Positions 37,337-48,789 of a stretch of 64,000 bases of DNA are shown here, piece by piece (position 1 is the first letter of the stretch; the number at the start of each line of letters is the position of its first letter). The translations under genes and the position numbers were made by a program. The stretch is taken from the NCBI GenBank assembly GCA_963930655.1, contig OZ005617.1:16148068-16212067 (forward strand). Direction: 5' to 3'. The notes under the pieces were generated by a model that was not told the DNA's origin, ran no database searches, and was given only the letters and a program-made list of their open reading frames with translations. Origin of the DNA: Myrica gale (taxonomy: Eukaryota > Streptophyta > Magnoliopsida > Fagales > Myricaceae).

Positions 37337-38580
37337 CAATGGAGGAAAGCTACGCAGGGACAATGGGGACAACCGCCCCCCATAGCCTGAAAATTCTTTG
37401 AAATTTTTTTTTTCAAGTATTAAGCCTAGCCCTCCCCCCAGGCCCCAATTGTGCAAATCCGCCCCCAATAGCCCTGGCCCATTATTTTTAAAAAAAAATT
37501 TCTCAGAGAGTTTAAAAAAAAACCATGATTTAATTCGCCCCCTTAATTTCCCCCTTCTTACCAACGCCCACCCTCTCTCACTCTGCTCGACTACTCTCCC
37601 ACCTCCTGACGCCAGTGGCCAACTTGCAGCCTCTACCTCCCGGCCGATGCCAGCCTCCAGCGGCAACCTCCCCTTCTCACTCTGCCTCTCCCCCCTCCAA
37701 CGCTGCTCAAACTTCCCTCTCTCTCTACCTCTCCTCCTCCAAGTTTCAACTTTGCCTCTTTCTCTCAGACTCTCTCTCTTTCTCTCTCTCTGGCTCTCCT
37801 CTCTCTCTCGAGCCTCCAAATACAATAATGACCATAAAACATATTAGGTGATTGTGAATTTGATATTTTTCTATTAAAGAGATTATGAATTTAATTAGTA
37901 ATTTGTGAATTTGATTATGAATTTGATTATATTTATATTAAACAGATTATGAATTTGATTAGGTTATTATGAATTTGATTATTTTTCTATTAAAGAGATT
38001 ATGAATTTGATTATTAATTTGTGAATTTGATTATGTTTATATTAAACAGATTAAGAATTTGATTAAGAATTTGTGAATTTGATTATTTTTCTATTAAACA
38101 GATTATGAATAATGTGATGAATTATTGATGAATTTGTGAATCTTTTATTAGGGTTTGATTAAAATTATTAAATGTTTGTAAATTTGTGAGAATTTATTTT
38201 AATTATTTATGATTGTGCATTATATTGAAATTGTGATTAGGACTAAGTTATGAAACTGCAACCGTTGAGAGAATGTTCTCTACAATGAAGTTAATTAAAA
38301 TTGACTTGTGTAATAATATGAGAAACGAATGGATGAATGATAATTTGATGGTATACATCAAAAGAGAAATTTTTGAAACTATTAAGCACGAAGTTATTTT
38401 ACAACTTTTGCAGAATATGATGTCCCGTAGGATCCAATTGTCACCTCTTAATATCAGCAAATAGTACGGTACATGTATTTTAATATTTATAGTGTTTTTA
38501 GTCCTTAATTTTCGATATTTTAACTCTAAGATATTTTTTGCATTACGTAGTAAATTTTTTTTTTGAGTTTGACCTCCTTC
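37337..38580 (+). mobile_element. Second hAT copy, internally deleted
   Basis: The left end repeats the leader of the hAT at 27686 ('cagggacaatggggacaacc', 'cctgaaaattc'). The right end keeps only the last part of the transposase (TATVERMFSTMKLIK through MMSRRIQLSPLNISK at about 38455), the same 3' UTR and a decayed terminus. Nearly all of the transposase is missing. The middle holds a C/T-rich leader (37530-37830) and an AT minisatellite. No clear TSD is seen. It is a non-autonomous derivative. Confidence 0.8.
37855..38115. repeat. AT-rich minisatellite within the hAT derivative
   Basis: Phrases such as ATTATGAATTTGATTA and TTTTTCTATTAAA.AGATTA alternate in a roughly 60/120-base period. It is not a CRISPR-like array because units are contiguous and degenerate. 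Confidence 0.75.
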
Positions 38581-40640
38581 AATTGAATTCGTATGTCCAT
38601 GCAAGAAAAATTAAAGAAACAGCAACATTAGTAATTGGACCGACATTTGTAAATCTACAATTTTTGTTTTTTGGAATATTAGCAAAAGAGAAAGACTGGG
38701 GCCTATAAACGTTTGTTACATGTTGCGGTACTTGAATTAATGTCTTTAATGTCCCGAATGTGCTTAAAAATCCAGGTGGTCACCATTAATCAACATATCA
38801 ACGAGGATCTCTCATAATTATCATTTATAAGTTACTATGCTGTCATGGAGAGTGTTCATAGCTTACGTACATATTTAACATTACGGTTCGAGTAATTTTA
38901 CTTTAATATTTTCAAGTGGCTTTTATGTTTCCTTGTACATGTGATTCATTTGTATAAAATACTTAATCAAATTTAATCAACTGAAAATATAATCGATCAA
39001 CTATAAAATGAAGTATTAATTTATATAAACGAAGGTAATTACTTCCTAATATCTCATTCTCCCCCTACACTTGAATATGATATCTATCTTAGATATATTC
39101 AAAATTGTATGCACTTTATTTTTTAAAAAAAATAAAAAAATATATTTTTGGTGTGAAATATTTTACTCAATTGTTACATATGTCATTTATAATTCATCTC
39201 AAATTGATATTATGAATTAAGTTTAGATTACGAAAAATATGACATATATGATTCGTAGTAGAATAATTTTTTATGGATGAAATGACCTATATTTCCAAAA
39301 AATGGACCATAGGAACCTTGTCGTTCAAAGTTGTACACTAGAGACTGATTTGTTAAAAGTAAAAACTATAAGGACTGAGTTAGGTGTTGAAATCAAATTT
39401 ATGCGATGATTAACATCAACTCTACTCATGTGATCATACTATTTAACTAGCTCTTCTTCTTTAATTACCAGTTCAATGTAGTTTTCATTAATTTATGGTG
39501 GCTCTTAAACTCATACAAATCCAATTAGAGTCCAACAAGAAAAATTGTTATAATATATGGATAACTACGAATATTGAGCAGTGGGTCATTTTCTTGAATA
39601 TGTCGTGGGTTTGATACAAGTGAAATTATTAGCCTTATCACATGTGATGGTCAGTGCACGTGACTTCGTCGCTAGCATGCATGATGCATGGTTAGGCTTC
39701 CACCTGGGGAGCCTGTAATTGCCGACATTATTGTCGTTTTTTTTCTTCCAAAGCTGCCGACAAAGGCTGTCATTTTGACCAAAAAGTATGGTCGTCTCTC
39801 GTCTCCGATCACATCTCTGGACCCCATGTCCTGTTGCACGACAATGAAAGAAAACGATGTTTCCAGTCCTCTATAACTTAGCTGTAACGTTTTCCGTTAA
39901 CAAGCGGTCCAATTACCACAAAACAAGTGACACGATACGTTCCAGTACTACCCGTTGAGCTTTCAAACTAGACTAGATGACCGTTGGGTCATTTATCTTG
40001 AATATGTCGGGTAGAAATGGGCGCCACGGAAGAGAGCTCAGAGAGGGTCCGGTATGCCAGATCCCTTTGAGACTTTTCTTCGAGCATTTATTTCTGATTC
40101 GGACGCGAGGGATAAGTGGAAACTGGGAGAGATATTCGTCGGTAGATAAGTATGTGGCAGATAACTGAGTAGCAGATTAATGTACGACAGGGGAGGTGTT
40201 TACAGATTGAATGTAATTAATTGTCTGCCGACTTGGACACTTGAGATAATTATTGTCAGGATTACGAAATAAATAATTAAGATAATAAACTTCGTAGAGT
40301 TATTTTAAATTATATTTTTTAACACTCTTATTAATAAGTTGTGGGCTAAACACCTCAACAGACCTAAGATATTTACTATTTAATTAAAATAGGGTTAGCT
40401 TGGCCTAACTTAAAGGAGATGTTTGAGTTCCAATATTTTCATCTTGATAAAATAATTTTTTAAATTTTTATCTCTTATATGAAATTATCATTTTTTATTT
40501 TAAATAAATTTCAAAAAAACATTTAAATCATTTCTTCAATTTTTTACTAACTCTAACGTCTCAAAATTTTTACCATCAAACATCATATTTATTTTTTCTG
40601 AATTTTCTTTTTTGTATTTTTGATTATTGAAGTTGCTATT
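38581..40640. other. Intergenic DNA, no gene recognised
   Basis: AT-rich sequence without recognisable coding or terminal-repeat structure. An ATG-started frame at 39688-39876 has no family resemblance and is not supported. Confidence 0.5.
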
Positions 40641-40649
40641 TTAATAATT

Positions 40650-40825
40650 GAGAAATATACAAATACCACACTAAGTTTTAACGCATTTTGTGTTTTAAAA
40701 AGTTTCAAATTGCTCACTAGATTTATCATTTTTGTATAAAAATTCATTAAACTCAATTTGAAACTTTTTAAAATCTGGTGAGCTTTCACAAAAGACATTA
40801 AAATTCTGTTATATTTATATTTCTC
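40650..40825. mobile_element. MULE-type MITE, 176 bp, exact 9-bp TSD
   Basis: Ends GAGAAATATACAAATACCAC and complement. The arms match the outer parts of the element at 31101-31641, of which this is a shortened relative. TTAATAATT at 40641-40649 and 40826-40834 is an exact TSD. Confidence 0.88.
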
Positions 40826-40834
40826 TTAATAATT

Positions 40835-41569
40835 ATTACCTTTAAAGAGGCAATGATAGCCTACCTACCCACATGAACTATTTACTATTCAGCAGGGTTA
40901 GAGGGACAACGTATCTAATAGAACCGGAGACCTTCCATATAAGGTCACAAAGACGTACACCTCCAAGTCAAGAGTCAAGACGTTTGACAAAATAATTATT
41001 AATGTCACTTGGCCAGGCCTCATTTATATAAATTAATTTGATTAACGTCTTGTTAGGAGATAAGACTACGCCAAAAAATAAAAAAATTAGTATAGGAGAA
41101 AAGACTACAGCTCTTTATTCCCTAGCTAGATTGATGGTAATCTCCACAGCCACTCTCTTTCTTTCTTTGAGCTTCTTTTGCTTTTGAGCTAACTAGCTAG
41201 CTGCTCGGGTTTTATTTTACACTTCCGTCTAATAATAATATTTTTAAAAATTTAATAAATTAATAATAATATTATCAATATATGTAAAATAAATTAAGAG
41301 TTATAATAATATTTGTTTAAAAATTTGCCTAAAATTAATAATTAGAATGTATAATGTCTCGGAAGTGCAGTGTGAAGTGCAAATTGTAAAATCGACTGTA
41401 GCTATGCAAAATATATTTTTCCAAGTACAAAAAAAAAAAGCACCGTCGACCTACAATGATTAATGTAGCCGACCTGCAAATCAAAACTACTAATGAGAGA
41501 GCCTGCCACGGCGAACTGCATGCGCAGTTATTTGTTAACTTTTCTAGCAGTTAGTCCACGTTTTCTATA
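40835..41569. other. Intergenic DNA, no gene recognised
   Basis: AT-rich sequence. Nothing with coding, RNA or terminal-repeat character is seen. Confidence 0.5.
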
Positions 41570-41750
41570 GGGGGTGTTTGTTTCCCCTAAATTTTGGGGT
41601 TCGAAATTTCTAACAAAATAAACACTCTAAAATTTTTAACTTTTACACACATACACTCTACTTTTCACAAGCCCCAATAAATCTCAATAAAGTAAGAATT
41701 CCCAAAATTTCGAGAATATTTCCCAAAATTTCCACAAACAAACGCCCCCT
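41570..41750. mobile_element. Small MITE (PIF-like), 181 bp
   Basis: The termini GGGGGTGTTTGTTTCC and GGGGGCGTTTGTTTGTGG (complement of the right end) are inverted repeats, and TATA flanks both sides. It is the same family as 45086-45268, sharing 'ccccaataaatctcaataaa'. Confidence 0.75.
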
Positions 41751-42665
41751 TATAGTCTAATTGATTTCACCGTGCAAGGTTTAGGCCTGTGAAGGACTAG
41801 ACTCCGGACTTGCTAAAAACAAAAAAACGAAAAAAATAAAGAAGCTCAGACAAAAAACCGAAAAGCATAAAGAAGCTCAATTACTGTACCTACTTTTAGG
41901 TTCTTTTGTCTAGAACTATTCTTTTTGCTTTAAAGTCGATCATACCAATATCTTCTAAATTATTTTTTGATGAAGACTGTTTGACAATATTGTTTATTCT
42001 TTTACTAAGTGTAAAGGAATCCTAAGCGCCAGAAAACTCATACCCACAAGGAATTAACCCGCAAAACCTCCCATTTCTAACAATAAACACTGTTTCTATT
42101 CAAATTCTTGGGGATTTTTCTCATCTCTTTAAACCGGCGACATCCTAGTCTAGCAGATCGAAACTTTTTTTAAAACCTGCCTACGCTTGATAATTATTAA
42201 AAAAATATCGCTGTATTACATAAAATTGGACCGGAGGAAGAATCCACGGATGAGGGATTTGAGTTACTGTCTGCCATTGAGAACAATGTTCATAATTTTT
42301 TACTGCTTTGATATCCATGTTTTTTTTTTCCTAGTAGCTCCAATACCATGTTGAATTCAAGAAAAAAGACAATACTTTGTATCGGTTTTGTAGTGAAATG
42401 TAAATAAGAGTATGTACTGACCGGCTTCCTCGATATATACCCACGAAAAATCTCAAGTAACTGAACTGACCGAAAATAATAGTCACTCGTCAGAAGTAAC
42501 AGAATTTAAATCGAAAGTAGATTATTATTTTCAAATTCAAGACAAAGATTATTATTTTCTAGTGTACAGAAGATGAACAAATTAAACAAGAACAAGAAAA
42601 TCTAATAACGTCTTTAATAATGACAAATACCACAAATTAATTACTCTGCTTTTGGTTCTCCTTTT
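41751..42665. other. 3' flank of the phytocyanin gene and intergenic DNA
   Basis: AT-rich, with no gene recognised. The last part probably includes the 3' UTR of the gene read leftward from 43918. Confidence 0.4.
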
Positions 42666-43918
42666 CTAAAAAGCACCCAACGCGCTGCTAAAAGCTATAG
42701 ACAGCCAAAAAGTAACCGAACCCAACCAAAGATTTGTAATTGTTGGAGTTACAGCCCTCGCAGATGATCGTGCCGACGACGGCGCGTTTACGTTTCCTGA
42801 TGGAGTTCCAGGTTCCGTTGACGGGGATGGCGTTATCTGTTCGCTTGAAGGTGTTGGAGTTGTTGGTTCTGGCGGAGATGGATACAGAGATGCTGGCGCG
42901 GCGGCTGTCGGAGATGCTGGCGTTGGCGACATAATTGGAGTGTTGGCTTCTGGAGAAGGTGGCAGTGTTGGCGACGCTGGGTTTGTTGGAGCGTTGGCTC
43001 CTGGGGAAGGTGCTAGCTGTGATCTTGGGGCCAAGGCTGGTCCGGGTGAGTTCGCAGGAGGCTTAACCGACGGAGTCAGTGGCTTAGGCGCCATAGACGG
43101 TGATGGATTGGGTGATATGGGAGACACTGCTGGGACAGGCCCATAACGCCATGGAGGTGATACTGGTGACGTTTTCGGAGCATTGGACACAGGGGCTGGT
43201 GATCTTGGGGCCAAGGCTGGTCGGGGTGAGTTTCCAGGAGCCCTAGACGACGGAGCCAGTGCAGTAGGGGGTGATATGGGAGACTGCGTACCTGGGGCTG
43301 GGGTCTGAACACCCGGGGCTGGAGCTTTAGGAAATGGAGTCGGAGACGGAGGAGGCTTTTGGTGATTGTGTCTCACAGCCAAAACAACAACAGTCAGTTT
43401 CTGTCCCTTCTCACAGTTTTGCTTGTTCCCACTGATGAAAAAGAAAGGCCCCGACCTATCAAACTTGAACTCAGAATCACCGTCGTCGAAATTCTTGATG
43501 GGGTTTTTTGTGTTGCAATTGTAGTAATCGTCTTTGTTCACAACCAGCACAGAGTCCGTCCCTTTCTTGTACTTGAAAACTACAAAAAAAAAACAAACAA
43601 AGAGGCCCGCAAAATAAATCAAACTACGTACATGGATAAACAAAGAAAACCACAAAATAAATCACAAGTCCCAGACTGTGTAGCTCTCGGAGGGGTCATT
43701 GACTTGGGAAACGGGATGTTATCATACATGAAAACGTAATTACCGAGGGCGTCATTGACTTGGAACCTGTTTCTCGAAGACCAATTACTGTAGCTCTCGG
43801 AGGGGTTCAGGACCCACCCATCTCTTCCACCAACGTAGAACTTGTAGGCCTGGGAAGATGATAGAAAAAAGGAAGAGAGAACGATGGAAAGGAAGATACG
43901 TCTCTGAAAGTACTCCAT
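42666..43918 (-). CDS. Early nodulin-like protein (phytocyanin domain, Pro-rich stalk, GPI signal), 362 aa
   Basis: Exon 1 (43918-43744) and exon 2 (43579-42666) join GT-AG in phase 1. Residues 1-24 are a signal peptide (ending SSSQA). Residues about 25-128 are a plastocyanin-like domain (YKFYVGGRDGWV, NRFQVNDALVFKYKKGTDSV, two disulfide cysteines in YYNCNT and QNCEKG). The copper-ligand histidines of true phytocyanins are absent, typical of early nodulin-like proteins. A long Pro/Ser/Ala/Thr-rich arabinogalactan-like stalk of about 200 residues follows. The C-terminus (LWLGSVTFWLSIAFSS) is a hydrophobic GPI-anchor signal. The product is expected on the outer plasma membrane. The stalk is longer than in many family members. 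No frame break is seen. Confidence 0.92.
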
Positions 43919-44151
43919 CAGGGGATGAAAACAAAGAAGACTGTCCTTGGAAGCTGTAGAGTTTAGAAAGAAGTATAAATGGAGGAAGCGGCAAGTGACC
44001 CACGAGGCTTCAAGGAAGCTCTGGTGTCCCAAAAGCTCTTTGAAGAGAGAAAGACAGAGAGGGAGAGAGAGATTGCGTGGGAGCTGAGGCCGTGAAGGGT
44101 ATGTATAAAGGACTTTCTATCGAGGGAGAAGGAAATTTTGCAGAACGCGTT

Positions 44152-44955
44152 TTTTTTTTTTTTTTTTATCCTGTTCCAAATCGGAACCGAAATATACTGA
44201 CTAGGCGAAATAAGCCGGCGGGATCTTAAAAAGGATCGAATGAAGGCACTATATGCTTCATGCTAGACAGTGGGAGCGGTGACCGGAAACATTAGACGAC
44301 GCTACCAGGACCTAAGCTTACCAGCAGATATTGCACCACAACCCGGTACAGAAAGCCCGAACAAGGGCAGACAAAGATCCACGAAGGATCGGAAAAGCCC
44401 ATGCAGGAGCCGGAACAAAATGAAACCAAACAAAACACAAACCAACACAAAAACCAACAACAACAAAAACCAAACCACCAAAACATAGGTGGAACTAGCA
44501 CCACCGCCAGCAACGAGCAGAGAGGCGCTGGGCTCGTCAAGGGAAGTAGGACCAAGTCATGCGGCGTGTGGCTGCCAAAACCATCGAAAATCGCCCGGAA
44601 CAGATAGCACAGAGATGGGCGCATGGCGCGTGTGCGACATCACGCGCCGTCTGATGGGAGCCAGACCGGTACTGTTGTGCTCGGCTGGAGGAGTAGACTG
44701 CAATGAGCAAGGCTGTGGGCACCGAGGATGCACTGAAGCACCGGGATCTACCGTCAAAGTTCTGAACAAAAAGGGGAAGGAGAGAGAAAAGAAGAAGAGG
44801 AAGAAGGAGGGAAGGGAGGGGAAAGAGAAAGGAGAGGAGAAGGAGGGTGGGGGGCGGCGGGAGGAGCCAGAGCTCCTCCCCCCGCCAGAAAGCCAGTGAT
44901 AAAAGGGGGGACGCGAGGGCTGAGGAATGAAAGTTCGAGAGAGAAAAGGGGGGGA
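44152..44955 (-). mobile_element. GC-rich non-coding retroposon with 11-bp TSD
   Basis: CAGAACGCGTT occurs at 44141-44151 and 44956-44966. Between them, read leftward, is about 800 bases starting with C-rich polypyrimidine sequence and ending in a long A run (T run on the plus strand to about 44167). This is the signature of L1-type reverse insertion. The body is much richer in GC than its surroundings, and no convincing protein is encoded. It may be a non-autonomous LINE derivative or a retroposed transcript; I do not recognise the source. Confidence 0.8.
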
Positions 44956-45085
44956 CAGAACGCGTTCAAATTTAGAGAAAAAAACGTTCCAGACACGGTG
45001 AATCAGCTGCCACTAGCTTTTTAGCCGTGTTTGGCACTCCATGCGTGGTTCAATCATGTGGACTCAACGTACCATTGAGAATTTA

Positions 45086-45268
45086 GGTGGGGTTTGTTTT
45101 ACCAATATTTCAGGGCATAGAAATTTCCAGCAAAATAAATACACTCCAAAATTTTTAACTTTTATACATATACACTCAACCTTTCACAAACCCCAATAAA
45201 TCTCAATAAAGTAAAGATTCTGAAAATTTCGGGAATATTCCCCAAAATTTTGGCAAACAAACATATCC
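45086..45268. mobile_element. Small PIF-like MITE, 183 bp
   Basis: It is homologous over most of its length to 41570-41750 ('aaaatttttaacttttatac', 'ccccaataaatctcaataaa'). Ends are GGTGGGGTTTGTTT and GGATATGTTTGTTTG (complement). Flanks TTA and TAA suggest an eroded 3-bp TSD. Confidence 0.75.
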
Positions 45269-45382
45269 TAATGAGATGGCATGATTTCTGCTCGTTGGAG
45301 CGTCATAAAAAAGTGATAGGATTTTGACATAGAAGATGGTCAGATGTGCTGACAAAAAAAGGCCTGACATTAACAAAAGATT

Positions 45383-45884
45383 GGGGAAATTCCCTTGTTA
45401 GCCTTCTATTACAATTGCACCCCTTAACTACCATAGTTGTGATTTACGTCTTTTAGGTTTCATATATTTTCAAAATTCGGCCCATCGCCTCCATCCAAAT
45501 CAACTGTTAAGTTTGACGAAAACGCCTTTAAAATTATCAAAATAACCCAGGACAAAATTATTAAAAATATTTTAAAAAAATCACTAAAAATAAAAGAAAA
45601 ATAATTATAAAAGTAATATTTTCTTAATAAAACTATTGAAACTTCAGTAATCTATATATATTGTTTAATTTATTTCTCAAATATTTATTTATTTTTTAAA
45701 ATTGTCTTTGAGGGCATTTCGGTCATTTTTTACAGGCGTTTCCGTCAGACTTAAAGGTTGATTTGGACGGAGGACGAACATTAAAAATGTCTAAAACTTA
45801 GAGGACGCAAATCGCAGTTCTGATAGTTATGGGGCGCAAATGCAATTGACGAATATTTAAAGGGCGAATAATATACATTTCCCC
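45383..45884. mobile_element. MULE-type MITE, 502 bp
   Basis: The ends GGGGAAATT and complement AATGTATATTATTC...CCCC lie in long imperfect inverted arms ('gcaccccttaactaccatag' against 'ctgatagttatggggcgcaa'). AAAAGATT flanks both ends (45375-45382, 45885-45892), compatible with an 8-9-bp TSD. It is non-coding. Confidence 0.8.
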
Positions 45885-45907
45885 AAAAGATTATTAGATA
45901 AGCATAG

Positions 45908-46140
45908 GGCATGTTCGTTTGTAAAAATATTCTAAAATACAATATAACTCAAGAAAATTTACAAAACGAACATCTAAAATCTTAAAAACTCCTACATAAA
46001 CACCAATACCTTTAACACAATCTATAACAACTTCTCACACAAACTCCAATACATTTTCAAAAAAACATTATAACAAATATTCTCTCTCCATACTTTTTTC
46101 ACTTAACTCCAATATTTTTTATATTAAATAATTATATAAA
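45908..46140. mobile_element. Truncated copy of the MITE family seen at 55826
   Basis: It begins GGCATGTTCGTTTG and follows the complement of the 55826-56132 element ('aacaccaatacctttaacac', 'ctctctccatacttttttcac') up to about 46140, where similarity stops. The right terminus is missing. Confidence 0.65.
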
Positions 46141-47118
46141 AAAACAAACAAAGTGAAAAGAGTCACTTATGCCCCAAAAAAAATATACTTTCCATAATCG
46201 AAAGGAACATTTCCAAATTGCATTACAAATGTTTCAAGTATACAAATGAACATCACAAATGAGAATTTTCAATTTACATTGCACTACATCAACTCACCAA
46301 GTGATTGGAGTTGGATTTTGGATGGAAATCATGAAAGAACAATACAATCAAGAACACATGAAAGAATAACATGCAATTAAAATCCTAGCAATCTATTTTA
46401 AAAACCAAAAATTATAAAATCACAATTCAAAAAAACATAACCACAAATTCACAAAATTCTTATTCACAAAATTACTGAATTCGTATCATTATATAAATCA
46501 CAACATCACATAGTTATACAGATTCACATTTTCAAATTCATAAAATTCAGATTCACAACATCACATAAATTAATTTGACAATTCGTATAAATTTACAGCA
46601 CAAGTACAGAACATCACATAAACCACAATTTTCAAATTCACAACATCATATAAATCACAAAATTCAGATTCACAAATCACAATATCACATAATTCAAAAA
46701 AATCAGTTTCACAACATCATATAAATCAATTTGAAAATTCGTATATTTGCAATAGATTCAACAAATTCACCAAATATGACAAAAATCAAACCAAATAATT
46801 TTCATAGAAATCCCAAAAGCAGATTGAACAATTCAATACAGACTGCAGATGATCACAATGAAAGAAATGCATGTAGTTGCTCACCACAGATTGCAGTGTT
46901 CGAGATCAAAAAGCCCCAAATTAGAAACGGACTGAAACCCTAAACAAAAAAAACGTGGCTAGGGAGAATTGCACAATAATGACGTTAAATTAAGTGATTA
47001 AATGCAAAGTAAATGAGATGAGATGAGATGAGAATCAAAATGTAAATGAGATGAGAATCAAAATCGGTGTAATGAAGACGAGTGATATCAGCGAGCAAAT
47101 GGCCTCCAATGGCTACGA
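46141..47118. other. AT-rich repeat-laden region left of the CACTA element
   Basis: From 46430 to 46760, phrases such as CAAATTCACAACATCA, CACATAAATCA and AAATTCAGATTCACAA recur irregularly, forming a degenerate A/C-rich repeat. Around 46900 the minus strand reads GTTTAGGGTTTCAGTCC, resembling a transcribed leader. A short tandem GATGA run lies near 47012-47031. No gene is supported. Confidence 0.45.
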
Positions 47119-47239
47119 AGTCACTGCAATAAATAACATTTTAGCTGACAAAAATATGGGTGTCAAACCAAATTTTGTCACCTAAAGTAGTATTTCTCTA
47201 TCAAAATATTAATTTCGTTACCAAATATCATCCAGGAAC

Positions 47240-48075
47240 CACAATACCGTCTGGACCACTCAAAAATGTGTTCGGACATATTTCAGGAGTGACGACACAC
47301 ACCCGTCGCCAATGAGTGACGGTAAAAATCGTCACCAAAAAAACACCATCTGGACTCTAAAATACACCGTCCGGACTCTATGCTGGGTGACAAATTGCAA
47401 ATCGTCCTAACTGAGTGACAATTAGAATCGTCACAATTTTTCCAACCCCGTCCGTACAACACAAAAAGGTCGCCTGGATGGTTAATTCAGATTCTTTTAC
47501 CTAGACGTTCAGACCAATACCACAGTTCCGGACGGGTAAAGTTCTAGATCCTTTTCGAATCCATCGACATATTTAATGGCGTTAAATTTGATTGGGCCAC
47601 GTGTAACAATAAAACACAACAACGTTCGAACTCTTATGAAAAACGTTCGGACGCTTCCAAGGGACGTTTAGACTTTGTCAAGATCACAAATTCTCTCTCC
47701 TCTCTTAAACTTTTCTTTCAAACTCTCTCCCCTCTTAAACTTTTTCCCAAACAGTTTTACTTCTTATTCAAGATCTCTCAAACAACATCAGCTAAAAAAA
47801 TTTCCATGAGTTTCCTTCTTAATTTCATATATTTTAATTCAATATCGTCCGCAATTTAATTTGTTAGGTTGTTTTCGTTGATCAAATTAAGTTGCTTTGG
47901 TTTGGTTCGTCGAAATACCGTTCGGACAGTGTTAAAAACAATCACGATTGTGTTTCACAACGTCCGAACTGTTTTTCACAACGGCCGGATGGGTTTTATA
48001 TGTTCGGACAGTATACAATTTAAATGACACAGTTTGATGTTCGTTCGAACGTTTGTGATAAGGTTCATACGGTTT
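47240..48075. repeat. Left subterminal cluster of CGTYCGRACG-like palindromes
   Basis: Fifteen or more copies are visible, including CCGTCTGGAC (47248), GTTCGGAC (about 47270), CCGTCCGGAC (about 47367), ACGTTCGAAC (about 47622), ACGTTCGGACGCT (about 47642), CCGTTCGGACAGT (about 47920), ACGTCCGAACTGT (about 47958) and CGTTCGAACG (about 48042). These may be binding sites for the element's own DNA-binding protein. Confidence 0.85.
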
Positions 48076-48482
48076 TTGCTAGATTGACCATGGAGCATTC
48101 AGGGAGAAATAGCATCAATTTCGGGAGACAGACAAATCGATCAGATTGGGCGGAAGCCTCTTTAGTGGATTTAAGGGAGAGTATTCGGGAAATAGTGATG
48201 CCGACACATTTATTGTGTATGACGCTCCAATGCCGCTTGACTGGTCTAGAGACCAAACTTGCTCTAATGGATAAGGCTTTGATTGAAGAGCTCAATATTA
48301 TGCGAAGGGAATTGTTCTCTATGAGAGAACAATTGTCTGTGTTGTCCTGATCTGTTCATATCGTTCCGATACAGCACTCGTCTGACGAGTGGATAATATA
48401 TATGAGCATTTGACGCATGTTCATGACGCCATCGGTTTAGATCCGGACGAGGCAGCTATCGATTTCGACTAGTTTCTTGTTT
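48024..48482 (+). pseudogene. Coiled-coil fragment related to the 3' end of the 49269 gene
   Basis: The frame at 48024-48350 contains CRLTGLETKLALMDKALIEELNIMRRE. This parallels FRLTALENKVMNIDSEWKKEI near 50290 in the next gene, and sequence to about 48482 ends in a similar acidic tail (GLDPDEAAIDFD). It looks like a partial duplicate of that gene's C-terminal coiled coil. The catalytic or conserved region is absent. Confidence 0.5.
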
Positions 48483-48789
48483 ATGTTTTATTAGTATTAT
48501 TTACATATCGTGTGAAAGACCCTCTTAGGCTTGTACTTGACATTATCATCGTATTTTTCGTTCGGTATTTGGATTATTTTTTATTTTTTAAATTAGTTTA
48601 TATTCTTTTATATGATAAACTTAAGTACAATTTAAAGGGATAATTAGAACGATAAAATAGGCGATTAGTACAAATGTTATGTTAATAGAATAGGTAGTGT
48701 AATTAACTTGTTAATTTAAATAGGTGATTTGTTAATTTAATTAAGTGAAGAAAATTAATTTCAGTGAATTAAGTTAAAATTGGTAAGTT

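Noticed and set aside
37398-37851. Overlapping long frames of Ser/Pro/Leu or Arg/Glu type
   Set aside because: They come from a C/T-rich tract in the leader of the hAT derivative and are open only through base composition.
37855-38115. Repeat array that might suggest CRISPR
   Set aside because: Contiguous degenerate AT units without spacers, in a plant transposon.
39688-39876. 62-codon open frame as a small gene
   Set aside because: No signal peptide, motif, splice signal or promoter context supports it.
42740-43146. Plus-strand open frames opposite the phytocyanin stalk
   Set aside because: They are complements of the GC-rich proline codons of the real gene and show no family resemblance.
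44292-44899. Several frames inside the GC-rich retroposon
   Set aside because: Frames overlap on both strands with skewed composition and no domain; they are best explained by few A/T-rich stop codons.
46430-46760. A/C-rich recurring phrases as a regulatory array
   Set aside because: Period and units are irregular; this is more likely a decayed simple repeat.
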